Shown here piece by piece: positions 11,234 to 22,289 of a stretch of 64,000 bases of DNA. The notes beneath the pieces were generated by a model, which was not told the origin of the DNA, ran no database searches, and saw only the letters and a program-made list of their open reading frames with translations. Position 1 is the first letter of the stretch. Each line of letters opens with the position of its first letter. The translations under genes were made by a program, and so were the position numbers. This stretch comes from Pyrus communis (lineage: Eukaryota > Streptophyta > Magnoliopsida > Rosales > Rosaceae), in the NCBI RefSeq assembly GCF_963583255.1, contig NC_084819.1, forward strand, positions 9,070,001-9,134,000, given 5' to 3'.

Positions 11234-11328
11234 GGAATATTCCGTTAAACTGACGGAATATTCCGTTAAAACTAACCGGATCCGTTAACGGCGTTAGGAA
11301 TATTCCGTCAGAATTGACGGAATATTCC
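11234..11328. repeat. Four GGAATATTCC palindromes in the Tekay LTR
   Basis: Copies at 11234-11243, 11255-11264, 11297-11306 and 11319-11328, most of them inside ACGGAATATTCCGT contexts. Repeated in the other LTR from 20525 on. The spacings are about 21, 42 and 22 bases, that is two, four and two helical turns. Confidence 0.85.
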
Positions 11329-12017
11329 GTCGCCTTCTTCATTCGATCGCCAGCGACGTCGCCGGCGCCGGAAACTGGGAAAACCTGCAACTTGGGTTTT
11401 CCCGCTCATTTTTCATCCGTTTTTCGTGAATCTTGGACCAAATGAAAGCCCTAGACTAGTAGAACATGTCCCAACAAGTTTTAAGGGCTAAAACTAAGAG
11501 ATTATACCTGTCCAAAAACTCCAAGTTCGGCCAACTTCGAACCAGGCCTTCCCGACGTCCAAATTCGTCCAACGAGCTACTCCGACGCTCCTGGGAACCT
11601 CACCAACACATCTACAAGCTTCAAAAGTCCAAAAACTCAATGTATAATTTTTGCATGAACAGTACCCAATTCGGCCATTGTTGAATCAACGTGAAAACGA
11701 AGTATTCCTCACCTGAAAATGGTATGGTTGTGCTCGCCTCGACCTCACGAGTTGAATGGTGTCTTTGGTTCCTTCAATCTGTGATGGTTTAGGTGCTTTT
11801 GATGTTTGTCCGTACGTCGAAGGAAGAAGAAGAAGAAGAGAAGAGAGAGAGAGACACGGGACAGAGGCAGAGGGAGAGGGAGAGTGTGGCAGTGTGTGTG
11901 TGAGTTGTCCAACACCTGCCACCCCACACAAACAACCCACAACGTGCCAAAAACGAACTAGGGGTAACATCGTAAATTCACACGTGCGTTTCGAAAGTTC
12001 CGGGACGGGATGTCACA

Positions 12018-12031
12018 ACCTTCCCACCTTA
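12018..12031 (-). other. Polypurine tract of the Tekay element
   Basis: The minus strand reads AAGGTGGGAAGGT directly before the 3' LTR start TGTGACATCCC. This is the usual plus-strand primer position for reverse transcription. Confidence 0.8.
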
Positions 12032-12074
12032 ATAGAATTTCGTCCCGAAATTCAAAACAACCAAGCAGCAGCCC

Positions 12075-14088
12075 CTAGTGGCCAAAGAACAAACGAGGAT
12101 ACAAATCCCTCATTCGATCTTCTGTCTCCCACGTTGCTTCCTCAACTGAATGATTCCTCCACAAAACCTTCACTAAATTCACTGTCTTGTTCCTCAGAAC
12201 CTTCTCTTTCCAATCTAGTATCGTCACCGGCTCCTCGTCATACGTCAAATCTGGGTTAATCTCAAGCGGTTGAGGAGGTATCACATGAGATGGATCAGCA
12301 ACATAGTGTCGGAGCATAGACACGTGAAAAACATTATGCACTCTAGCCAACTCCGGAGGCAACTCCAACCTGTAAGCTACCTCACCAACTTGTTCTGTGA
12401 CCACGTATGGTCCGATGTACCTGGGACTCAACTTCCCCTTCTTTCCGAACCGCACAACACCTCTCCACGGTGAAAGCTTCAGAAATACCCAATCTCCGAC
12501 CTCATATGCTCTGTCCGTCGCATGCCGATCCGCTAGACTCTTCTGCCTGTCCTGAGCTGCTTTCAGGTTAGACTTGATCACCTGAACGTTCTGAGTAGTC
12601 TCCTCAACAATCTCTGGACCTACTAAGACTCTTTCTCCAACCTCTGACCAACACAACGGTGTGCGACAAGCTCTGCCATACAAGGCCTCAAATGGCGCCA
12701 TGCCAATGCTCGAATGAAAACTGTTGTTGTAAGCAAATTCCATCAAATCTAACCGCTGGTGCCAAGCGTCACCAAACTGCAACACCGAAGCTCGCAGCAT
12801 ATCCTCCAAGGTCTGAATAGTTCTCTCTGACTGTCCGTCTGTCTGTGGATGATACGTCGTGCTGTAAAGTAATCTCGTGCCCAAAGCTTCCTGGAAAGCT
12901 ACCCAAAACTTCGATGTAAATCGTGGATCTCGATCCGAAATAATACTCACAGGGACACCGTGGTACTTCACAACCTTCGAGATGAAGAACTCCGCTAAAC
13001 GGCTCAAAGAATACTTCTCTCTCACTGGAATAAAATGAGCCGACTTAGTGAGTCGATCAACGATCACCCAAATGCCGTCAAAGCCATTATGTGTACGCGG
13101 GAGCTTGTACACAAAATCCATGGTGATATTTTCCCATTTCCACTCGGGAACGGGAAGCGGCTGCAACAACCCAAACGGCTTCTTCCTTTCTGCTTTAACT
13201 TGCTGACAAACAGCACATCTGCTTACATACTCGGCTATCTCCCTCTTCATACCCGGCCAATAATAAAATGGTCGAATGGTATGATACATTTTAGTAGCTC
13301 CTGGATGCATGGCATAAGCCGAGATATGTGCTTCATCGAGAATTTCTTTCTTCAACTCCACACTATTAGGCACGAACATCCTACCCTCGAGCATCAACAT
13401 GCCATCTGAATCCCGAACTCTGAGGTCTCGCCTCCTTCCTTGCTCTCGAGCTTGAATAAGTTCTTGAGTCTCCTGATCAGCTACTTGGGCTTCAAGCACC
13501 CGATCAACAAGTATCGGCCTAACTTGGAAATTAGCAAGTAATGCCACATCTCGATCTTCAGCTTCTAGCCTCACTCCCGTAGCACGCAAGTCCACCAAAA
13601 GAGGAACACGACTAGCGTACAATGCATTAATACGGCCCTGTGACTTCCTGCTAAGTGCATCAGCCACTACGTTCGCACGACCAGGATGATAATCAATCGT
13701 GCAATCGTAATCGCTGAGCAACTCCAACCACCTCCGCTGACGAAGATTAAGTTCCTTTTGGGTGAAGAGATACTGGAGACTCTTGTGATCTGTAAAGATC
13801 CTGCACTTCTCTCCGTAAAGATAGTGTCTCCACAATTTCAACGCAAAAATGATAGCAGCCAACTCCAAATCATGTGTAGGGTAATTCGACTCATGAGGTT
13901 TCAACTACCGCGAAGCATAAGCAATCACCCTACCATGCTGCATTAACACACATCCCAGACCATTCAAGGAAGCATCGCTATAAACCTCGAAATCACCACT
14001 ATCGTCTGGGAGTGCCAAAACAGGTGCATGAGTGAGACAATGCTTCAACTGCTGGAAACTCTGCTCACACCTATCATCCCACTCAATT
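12075..14088 (-). pseudogene. Tekay pol, RNase H - integrase - chromodomain part
   Basis: This is the C-terminal part of the polyprotein. After the frameshift near 14085-14089 come the RNase H region ([22 protein letters not shown], residues split for length), the HHCC zinc site (HPGATKMYH ... CAVCQQVK) and the integrase core with Asp in [10 protein letters not shown], Asp in [14 protein letters not shown] and Glu in [14 protein letters not shown]. The tail [16 protein letters not shown] is followed by a chromodomain-like end ([16 protein letters not shown]). A TAG at 13905-13907 interrupts the RNase H part; downstream of it the frame is open for 609 codons. The chromodomain is thought to guide insertion to marked chromatin. 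Confidence 0.95.
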
Positions 14089-14908
14089 TGACATTCTTCC
14101 TCGTTAACCTCGTCAGTGGTAAGGCAATCACCGAAAAATCCTTAACGAATCTCCGATAATACCCTGCCAATCCAAGGAAACTTCTCACCTCGGTGACGGT
14201 TCGCGGTTGCTCCCAACTCTCTACCGCTGCAACCTTCTGAGGGTCAACCAAGATACCCTGAGCAGAAATGACGTGTCCCAAGAACGCAACTTGGTCTAAC
14301 CAGAACTGGCACTTGCTAAACTTAGCATATAGTTGGTGTTCCCTCAACCTCTTCAACACCAAAGTAAGATGTCGAACATGCTCCGCTTTCGACTTAGAAT
14401 ACACCAGAATATCGTCAATGAAGACAATGACAAATCTATCCAAGTAAGGCTGGAATACTCGGTTCATCAAATCCATAAAGGCGGCTGGTGCATTCGTCAA
14501 CCCAAATGGCATAACCAGAAACTCGTAATGACCATAGCGAGTCCTGAACGCCGTCTTAGGGACATCATCCCTACTGATCTTCAGCTGATAGTAACCAGAC
14601 CTCAAATCAATCTTAGAGAACACACAAGCACCTCTCAGTTGATCAAACAAATCATCGATACGAGGCAAGGGATAACGGTTTTTAATCGTCACCCGATTGA
14701 GTTGCCTGTAATCGATGCACAGCCTCAAAGTTCCATCCTTCTTCCTCACAAACAACACTGGAGCGCCCCAAGGCGAAGTACTAGGCTGGATAAATCCCTT
14801 ATCCACTAACTCTTGCAGCTGAACTTTCAATTCCCTCAACTCCGCGGGAGCCATACGATAAGGAGTTAAAGAAATAGGATTTGTACCTGGAATCAACTCA
14901 ATGGTGAA
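14085..14908 (-). pseudogene. Tekay pol, reverse transcriptase part
   Basis: RT copies element RNA into DNA in the virus-like particle. It shows [34 protein letters not shown] with the first catalytic Asp, [19 protein letters not shown], and [14 protein letters not shown] with the Asp pair. It continues to the connection region ([19 protein letters not shown]). An in-frame TAG at 14909-14911 cuts it from the protease. Near 14085-14089 one T appears to be missing from a short T-run, which shifts the frame into a stop at 14045. The same polyprotein frame is used on both sides of the TAG. Confidence 0.95.
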
Positions 14909-16790
14909 CTATACGTCTCGATCTGGGGGTAACCCAGGTAAATCCTCGAGAAATACATCAGGGAAGTGTCTGACCACTCTCACATCCTCAACTCTGTTAG
15001 AAACAGCTTCATCTAGCACTACGTGAGCCAGATACCCCTGACAGCCTTTAGATAACAACTTTTTCGCTCGCAGCGCCGAAATAACGCCATGTCTCACCCC
15101 ACTCTGCTCACCCACGAAAGTAACCACAGGTAGTCCAGGTCGGTGAAACGTAACTACTTTCCCGTAACAGTCAATGTTGGCACGATAGAAGTGCAACCAA
15201 TCCGTGCCCAGAATCACATCAAAGTCCACAATATCTAACGGGATAAGATCGGCTGACAAGGCAACACCCTCTACGATCACTGGACACCCTGGGTACACAC
15301 AATCTACAACGCAACTCTCTCCTCTAGGCATAACAAACTCTAAATCATATCCTAGAGGTGTGGGGCGAGGTTGCGTCACTTGAGCAAATGTATGAGAAAT
15401 TACGGAATGTGTAGCTCCACAATCAATTAAGACTCTAGCAAAACAACCAAGAATGTTCAACGTACCCATAATCAAGTCTGGGTTGTTCTGAGCGTCCTGC
15501 AGAGAAATATTGTGAAGACGCCCCTGTCCCTGCTGACGCCCGCCGCGGCCTCTGCCCGCCTGAACGCCGCGTCCCTGAGCACCACGCCCCTGACTGGGCT
15601 GGCCCGACTGTCTCGAAGACCCTGCACTGCTAGTGGCAATCTCCCCCTGCTGATACTGTCCTCCCTGATACCACTGTGAACCACCCGCTGGAGCTGGAGG
15701 ATACGGCATATAGCCGCCTGAATACTGGGGATAGCCACCCTGGGAAAAGGGATCCTGGGGATACTGATACTGCCCCGGAGCATAAGGAACAGCATCACCC
15801 TGATAATGATAAGCACCACCTCGACTCGTCTGGCCGTAGCTACTAGTACCCTGAATCTGCTGGAGCGGTGCAGGTGGTGGCATAAAGGTCTGCTGCGGTT
15901 TCTGCTGCTGCTGACCCTGGGGACAATTCGCCGCTCTATGTCCCACCTGTCCACACGTGAAGCAACCACTGCTACCACGTCTACACTCGCCGAAATGCCG
16001 GTTGTTACACCTGCGGCAAATAGGGGCTCTACCTCGACCACCATCGCCCTGCCTCTGGCCTCTAGCGCCACCAGAAAATCTACCTCCACGACCCTGTCCA
16101 ATGGCACTGAAGCCACCACTCGAAGAACTAGAACTAGCTCCACCTCTCTTGAAGCTCTGAGTCTGGCGGGGCCCGAGCGATGCCTGACCTTTGCCTTTGT
16201 CATCTTTCTTCTGGTTGCCGTCCTTCTCTTCATCAGTATCGCTCGACATATTCTCGGAGTCCTCGATCCTCAATAGTATCTCATAAAAGTCCCGGTAAGT
16301 CTCACTGTGGACAGTAGACGCCATAGAACGCCACTTCTTCTTGGTGCCCAGGCGGAAAAGACGGAGCATCTCCGCCGGATTACCAGCGACATCAGGGTGA
16401 TAACGAGACAAGTCCGTAAACTTACGGTAGTACTCATTCGCTGACATATTCCGCTGTTTTAACTCGGAAAACTCCTGTTTCTTGTGGTCAATATACTCAG
16501 GGGGCACATACCTTTTCCTAAACAACCCCGTAAAAACATTCCAATCAATCCTTTGATCCGGAGTCAACCTACGAAGCTCCTGCTCCCACCAAGCTGCTGA
16601 CTCCGTATCTAGAAACCAAGCGGTCGTCTCGACCCACCTCTCCATAGGCAAGTTCCCCTGATTATGCAGCACCCGGAAAGTCTTCTCTATGTGTTCTAGC
16701 CAGCGCTCTGCGCTCTCGGGCCCCTCACTGCACTTAAACTTATCCAACCTCAGATTGTACATGGTCTCCAGAGGAGTCCTCTGGGGAGGG
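14909..16790 (-). pseudogene. Tekay gag (most of it) and aspartic protease
   Basis: Gag forms the particle and protease cuts the polyprotein. After the insertion junction it reads PPQRTPLETMYNLRLDKF and then the gag domain (WLEHIEKTFRVLH, AAWWEQELRRLTPDQ, FRKRYVPPEYIDHKKQEF). A Gly/Gln/Tyr-rich linker follows, with a zinc knuckle CFTCGQVGHRAANC. The protease region shows LIDCGATHSVIS and VILGTDWLHFYRANIDC; the active-site triad is D-C-G rather than D-T/S-G, common in this clade. It ends at TAG 14909-14911. The N-terminus lies beyond the solo LTR at 18901-19006. Antisense ORFs here are shadows of the low-complexity linker. Confidence 0.93.
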
Positions 16791-18900
16791 TGATAGGAGC
16801 ATATTTAGGCGACTTACTTAGCTTGTTTTCGTGCATTTATATTGTTAATTCATAGTTGTTTTAGTCGTTTAAGCCATTTTCGTGTGTTTTTAGGTTCATA
16901 TGGCTAAGGAAGCAAAAAGATGCATTTTGGAGCATTTTGGAGCAAAATTGGACTTGGAATGGATAGCTTATGTTTGGAGCAAAAGGAATGGACGAAATTG
17001 AAGGATTCCTAATCCATTGCAGCCACATGCATTCACATGCATAAATCAGCCACATGCATCTCCCATCACCATATCAGATTTCCATCATATTCACATGCAT
17101 TCCATCCTTTAAAACATTGCACATGCACTCCCTTTAATTAATTAAGCCACATGCACTCCCATCCATTTCATCATTGCAGCCAACACATGCTTTCACATGC
17201 ATTTTCAGATTGTCCCCTTGCACATGCAGCCACATATTCATTGCACATGCAATTCCAACCCACATGCATCCTTTAATCATTCAAACATGCAGCCACATTC
17301 CCTCCTAGCTGTCATGTTCCCCCCATTTCACCTATAAATAAGCATCCATTGCATTCATTCTCATACACTCTTCCATATTCCAGAAATTCGTCAAAACCTC
17401 TCCACACCCTCATTGCAGCCACCAAAACACTTTTCTCCTCCATTGCAGCCACTCCAACCACTCCCCAAACCATTCACACCATCAAACTATCCTTAGACCT
17501 TGTGCTACAACGAAGAGGAAGAGAAGAGTGCCTAAACGTTCATACAATTCAAGTTTGAGTTGTTGGAATGTTTAGGTGTTTCTTTGATTTCAATGTTTAA
17601 TTTCAATACTCTTTGTTTTGTACGTATGAGGAATGGAAGAGAAGAGTGCCTAAACGTTCATACAATTCAAGTTTGAGTTGTTGGAATGTTTAGGTGTTTC
17701 TTTGATTCCAATGTTTAAATTCAACTAAACCCCCCTTGGCTAGGGGGGAATTCGAAATATATGTTTATGCTTGCATTTTGATTTGATTACTTCTAATTGC
17801 GTTTCATAAGTTGTGGATTCAATTTGTTTAACCGTTTGATTGATAACTTATTTATGTATGTTTATTGAGAATGCGCGCTTAATTTTCATGCATGAATATG
17901 ACGCTAGAATATAAGTGAGTTTCACCTAATAGTTACGAACTTATATTCACAAGTAGTGGAGGTTGCTTATAAACAATCGCGTTAAACAAATTCTTGGCAT
18001 AAGTTTCATGCAATCATAGTAACGAATGCCTCGTCAACACTTATAATTTTCATAGAACGTAATGATTCTTGCTTGTACCTCTTCTATGCATTCATGTTGA
18101 GGACTTGTGGGGAATGTTTTGAATTGTCGCATGCATCATCCAATTCAATAACGTTAGGAAGATTTGAAGGTTAATTAGTGCATCACGGTTAACTTGGGGT
18201 GTTGAGTATCATAGTTTATTGAAATGCAATTGGAAATCATTTTATTATGCAAGTATAACATGTATGGAGATGAACCCCTTAGCTAGCCTTCATTCCATTC
18301 AATTCTATCACACATTCACATTTACATTTTGCTTTTACTTACAATCTGTTCTTTTAGTTTAAATTCGTCAAAACCTAACCCCCCCTTTACTTTCTTGTTC
18401 TTTAGTGTTTAGACTTTGTTTAGTTTATGTTTTAAAGTGTTTTGATTCAATTTATTTCCCAAAATTCGTCCAAATTCACCAAAGTGCTCAAAACTGCCCA
18501 GAAAGTGATTTTAAGGCTGTTTTGAGTGTTTTGGGTGATGTTTGAGTCTTTTGGTTTGTTTTATTGTTTTAAAGTTTAGTTTTGCATTCTTTGAGTCTAG
18601 TATAGTGTTTTATATTGTTATTTTACGTTTGAATCAAGCCATAATCCTAAATTCGTCCAACATTGGGGTTAAGGTCAGAAACTGCCTAGTTAGTGTTTTT
18701 AGGCAGTTTTGAGTCTTTTGAACTTGTTTTGAGTCCTTTGAGTCTTTGTGAACGTTTTTAACTTTGTTTTTATGTTTTTGAGTCAAATCCAAGTGATTAA
18801 CAATCCCTCCTAATCCCCGGTCCAGAACGATCCCTACTTATACTTATACTACAATTGACAAAAAGAGGGTTTAATTTGTGTGCGTATAATTCTCGCACCA
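16791..18900 (+). mobile_element. Solo LTR of the gag-only gypsy family inside Tekay gag
   Basis: It begins TGATAGGAGCATATTTAGG and ends GTATAATTCTCGCACCA, the reverse orientation of the LTRs at 52925 and 60585. The target duplication GAGGG is perfect (16786-16790, 18901-18905). It cuts the gag codons between VMRP and PPQRT. It contains the family's duplicated block with the CCTAAAC...GTTTAGG hairpin at about 17528-17574 and 17648-17692. At 2,110 bases it lacks part of the 2.66-kb copies. No PBS or internal sequence remains, so LTR-LTR recombination removed the rest. Confidence 0.93.
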
Positions 18901-19006
18901 GAGGGCGCATCACTGCCTGAAGGGTTGTAGCAAAAGCTTCCCCCAACTGAGTAATATCGGGGAAACTAGGCTCAGAAGAGCGACGGGGTTCCCGACGAGG
19001 CGGCAT
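18901..19006 (-). pseudogene. Tekay gag N-terminus, cut off by solo LTR
   Basis: The ATG at 19004-19006 starts MPPRREPRRSSEPSFPDITQ and continues LGEAFATTLQAVMRP to the GAGGG junction. Reading resumes at 16790. This start fits chromovirus gag proteins, which have a short basic N-terminus, and lies about 80 bases after the LTR. The longer ORF to 18797 simply reads into the inserted LTR. Confidence 0.85.
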
Positions 19007-19065
19007 AGTTCTGACAGAAGACACCAAAGTTATTAGAATACTCACAAGGACACAGGACTGCCAAA

Positions 19066-19080
19066 CCTAGGCTCTGATAA
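19066..19080 (-). other. Primer binding site of the Tekay element
   Basis: The minus strand reads TTATCAGAGCCTAGG, five bases after the 5' LTR. It resembles the initiator Met-tRNA complement (TGGTATCAGAGC) used by many plant elements, with a change at the first bases. Confidence 0.75.
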
Positions 19081-19085
19081 CAAAC

Positions 19086-21310
19086 TGACACACCCCGACC
19101 GAGATCGGAGCGTGCTGGCCGTCACACAAAGGTGACGTAGCCATGTGCACGTGCGGAAGCTAATAGAGTAGTAATATAAAAGGACGAATAATTCAAAACT
19201 AGCATACAAGGTACTAATATAAGTGCTAGTAAGTGATACAAATTCAGAGCAGGTCTATAGCAGCCCAATAAAAACGATAACAGTAGTACGCCCGAAGGCG
19301 ACCCTACAATGGGGAGTGTCTGTCAGAACGCCGGAAAGCCCTCAAAGGAAACCACCGCAACGGCTAAGCAACTAGAACCTGGAGGGGCGCAAAACAAAAG
19401 CGTGAGTGGGCAAAAACAAATCTTTCTAAAACCATTTAGCAAAATACAATCTAACCCCTCGCCGTAAAACCTGTATACTTCCCAGAAAATAAACATATGT
19501 ACGTATGTATAAACATGCACAACATGCTCAAGGATATGCCAATCATGCTCAAGATATGCCATGCCAAAGCCTCAATATGAATGTAAGTGCCCAGGTATAA
19601 ATCATATCAACATCATGACATCTGGCAGCCGGAGTCACCTAACGTGACCTGTACGGCTGCATCTAGAGCTCAAATCTCAACTCTAAACTGAACCTGCCCA
19701 CGAGTCGGAACCACTCAAGGTGGTCTGTACGACAGGCCTGGGTGTAACATATATATATATACGCTCTAGTGCTACGATCACGTGAAGACTGTGCGACTAA
19801 TCGCGGGTTACCTACGAGTCGGAACCACCTAATGTGGTCTGTACGACAGGCCTATGCACCTAACTTGGATCCAAGCTGAGCGTGTGGTGCGGGAGGTGAA
19901 CATCACGTGAAGGACTGTGCCCTACTCTGGGCGGGAGCACTAACACCGGGGTGCAGGTTATGAGCTCTCTAGGCATCTCAAACCACTACTGAAACATAAA
20001 CGTGAATGTCACTTACCTGGCACTTACCTGCGCGTCCACAGCACCCAATATGCATATGTATATGTATGCCACTAATAATGCATGCAATGATGCGTAAACG
20101 ATAATAATAAAGTGCATGGCATAATGTAAATAACCCTTTTTAATCAATTTCTGGGAATATAAATGTATATAGGTATATACGGAAAACAAAAGCCCACTCA
20201 CTGGTATGTAGAAGGGTCGTAGCCCCCTTGTCTCGCGTGTGCACGCTCGTCCTCTGGGTACGTGTCACCTAGATGCGAAACAACTATAAAAACGTTAACT
20301 TTAAAGCACATAACCCGTTTCTCGTAATAACTTCTCATACATTGCTCAAAATGGACAAATGAATATACCCACGTGCTCTACACAACCTCAGGATCACAAT
20401 CATATTTTTAAAATAATTTTTGGACCCCACACGCGCCCCCACGCGCCAGCACAGGCACGGACCTACGCGCCCCCCACGCGCGGCCACGTGCCAGGCACAC
20501 TGACGGTGTCAACAGACGCCGTCAGGAATATTCCGTTAAACTGACGGAATATTCCGTTAAAACTAACCGGATCCGTTAACGGCGTTAGGAATATTCCGTC
20601 AGAATTGACGGAATATTCCGTCGCCTTCTTCATTCGATCGTCGGCGACGTCGCCGGCGCCGGAAACTGGGAAAACCTGCAACTTGGGTTTTCCCGCTCAT
20701 TTTTCATCCGTTTTTCGTGAATCTTGGACCAAATGAAAGCCCTAGACTAGTAGAACATGTCCCAACAAGTTTTAAGGGCTAAAACTAAGAGATTATACTT
20801 GTCCAAAAACTCCAAGTTCGGCCAACTTCGAACCAGGCCTTCCCGGCGTCCAAATTCGTCCAACGAGCTACTCCGACGCTCGTGGGAACCTCACCAACAC
20901 ATCTACAAGCTTCAAAAGTCCAAAAACTCAATGTATAATTTTTGCATGAACAGTACCCAATTCGGCCATTGTTGAATCGACGTGAAAACGAAGTATTCCT
21001 CACCTGAAAATGGTATGGTTGTGCTCGCCTCGACCTCACGAGTTGAATGGTGTCTTTGGTTCCTTCGATCTGTGATGGTTTGGGTGCTTTTGATGTTTGT
21101 CCGTACGTCGAAGGAAGAAGAAGAAGAAGAGAAGAGAGAGAGAGAGACACGGGACAGAGGCAGAGGGAGAGGGAGAGTGTGGCAGTGTGTGTGTGAGTTG
21201 TCCAACACCTGCCACCCCACACAAACAACCCACAACGTGCCAAAAACGAACTAGGGGCAACATCGTAAATTCACACGTGCGTTTCGAAAGTTCCGGGACG
21301 GGATGTCACA
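19086..21310 (-). repeat. 5' LTR of the Tekay element
   Basis: 2,225 bases, matching 9795-12017 with about 13 differences by eye, mostly transitions (for example CGATCGTCGG here versus CGATCGCCAG there). It carries the same hairpins and palindrome cluster, offset by 9,291 bases. It would drive transcription leftward into gag. Confidence 0.95.
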
Positions 21311-21803
21311 TTTCTTCTCTAACATGTTCCCTTTCTTGCCTAATCAGCTCTCTTTCTCTCTCATTAGCCTGAAATTCTCTCTCAATAGCTGCAGCTTTTG
21401 CGTCCTCTCTAGCCTTATCAGCCTCATATTTCGCTAGTTCCCTCGCCAAAGTCAATTCACCTTGGCGAGTAAGTTCTTCCATGAACTTTGCATAATCATT
21501 CTTGGAAGCACTCCCTTTTCTCTTTGAAGCCTTCTTACCTTGAGGCCTAATTGGATAACGGGTCGAACCCGACGCTTGTTCAGGGAGGGGCGTTTCAGGC
21601 ACTTCTTCTGCATCATCTTCATGAACATGCGAGACATGATCGGGTGTAGAGTGTAGAGGGGTGCTGTTCATGTGCACTTATGGACCGACTGGCACAACTC
21701 TAAATTTAGGACAATCTTTGACAATATTCCAACATTCCCACCGGTTGAATGATTTATTTTTGCTTTTGGTTTTGGCAGCGTACCAAGCTTGTGCTTGAAG
21801 TTC
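21311..21803 (-). pseudogene. PIF-element Myb-like/NAM-associated protein, second exon
   Basis: It follows a good acceptor (TTGTGTAG|GAACTTCAAGC). It reads ELQAQAWYAAKTKSKNKSFN, then RWECWNIVKDCPKF, the signature of the NAM-associated C-terminal region found with plant trihelix-like proteins. A TAA at 21678-21680 interrupts in frame. A Lys/Arg/Glu-rich coiled-coil-like stretch follows (KFMEELTRQGELTLARELAK ... EREREL). The Tekay element cuts it after 21311-21315, and the rest is at 9590-9794. Partner proteins of this kind are needed with the transposase in PIF/Ping-type elements. Confidence 0.85.
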
Positions 21804-22001
21804 CTACACAATGCGGGAGAAGAAATTATTATAATGAAAATAAGTAACAAATAAATAATACAAACAATATAATTATAATGTAAGTAGGTAACAAATAAAT
21901 AATACAAACAATAAATAATAAATTATGTAGGTAACAAATAAATAATACAAACAAATAAATTATAATGTAAATTGGGTATCAAATAAATAATATATTGTTA
22001 C
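21804..22001 (-). other. Intron of the PIF Myb-like gene
   Basis: Donor GGATCAG|GTAACA and acceptor TTGTGTAG|GAAC. AT-rich, 198 bases, with a repeated ACAAATAAATAATACAAACAA motif. Splicing keeps the reading frame (phase 0) from exon one to exon two. Confidence 0.75.
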
Positions 22002-22283
22002 CTGATCCGACTAATTTTCCCCACTTCGAATATTACTACTAGCTTGTGCCAAGGCGTCTCTCCACATACTAAATGATTGGCTAAGTAGTTTCCAACGACT
22101 GGACATCGATTCTTTGGTTCTTTTCCCACCAATTTTCTCAAGATAATTGGTATGAATAAGACTCCACATTTCTCGCAACTGCATCTCATTACCCGTAAGC
22201 GAACTATGAGTAACTTTAACCCAGCTAGTACACAACGCAACATCTTCAATAAGCGACCAATTCGTACCTGCACCAGTGGTCAT
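22002..22283 (-). pseudogene. PIF-element Myb/SANT-like DNA-binding protein, first exon
   Basis: It starts MTTGAGTNWSLIEDVALCTS and continues WVKVTHSSLTGNEM..., a trihelix/SANT-like domain with the spaced tryptophans NW, SW, MW and SRWKLL. Such a protein would bind transposon ends and work with the transposase. An in-frame TAG at 22011-22013, three codons before the donor site, truncates it. With the TAA in exon two there are two stops in about 324 codons. Upstream (22290-22420) is AT-rich with TATTTATAG at about 22393-22401 (minus CTATAAATA), a possible promoter. Confidence 0.87.
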
Positions 22284-22289
22284 TTTGTT

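Larger units (their letters stand above)
9795..12017 (-). repeat. 3' LTR of the Tekay element
   Basis: 2,223 bases, TGACACACCCCG to GGGATGTCACA on the plus strand. It holds three copies of the 30-nt hairpin (10334-10369, 10413-10442, 10527-10556), a cluster of four GGAATATTCC palindromes (11234-11328), a TATATATATATA stretch near 10460 and a CT-rich/GA-rich tract near 11820-11880. The ORFs in it (for example at 10032-10271) repeat in the other LTR and have no recognisable product. Confidence 0.95.
9795..21310 (-). mobile_element. Tekay-clade chromovirus (Ty3/gypsy), nearly full length, decayed
   Basis: The LTRs at 9795-12017 and 19086-21310 carry TG...CA ends. The target duplication TTTCT lies at 9790-9794 and 21311-21315. 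Read leftward: 5' LTR, initiator-Met-tRNA type primer site, gag, protease, RT, RNase H, integrase, chromodomain, polypurine tract, 3' LTR. The integrase tail and chromodomain place it among chromoviruses; the arrangement fits the Tekay/Del clade. I count about 13 differences between the LTRs, roughly 0.6%, so it is young. A solo LTR (16791-18900) interrupts gag. Pol has two stops and one frameshift. Inserted into the PIF/Harbinger partner gene. Confidence 0.95.

Noticed and set aside
13035..13409. Plus-strand ORF of 124 codons over integrase
   Set aside because: Antisense to the well-supported integrase core; no domain of its own.
15806..16276. Plus-strand ORF of 156 codons in Tekay gag
   Set aside because: Antisense shadow of the Gly/Gln-rich gag linker; the minus strand has clear gag and zinc-knuckle motifs.
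20785..21243. ORF of 152 codons in the Tekay 5' LTR
   Set aside because: Lies wholly in the LTR, Ser/Leu-rich from a CT repeat, and the same sequence in the other LTR is broken.
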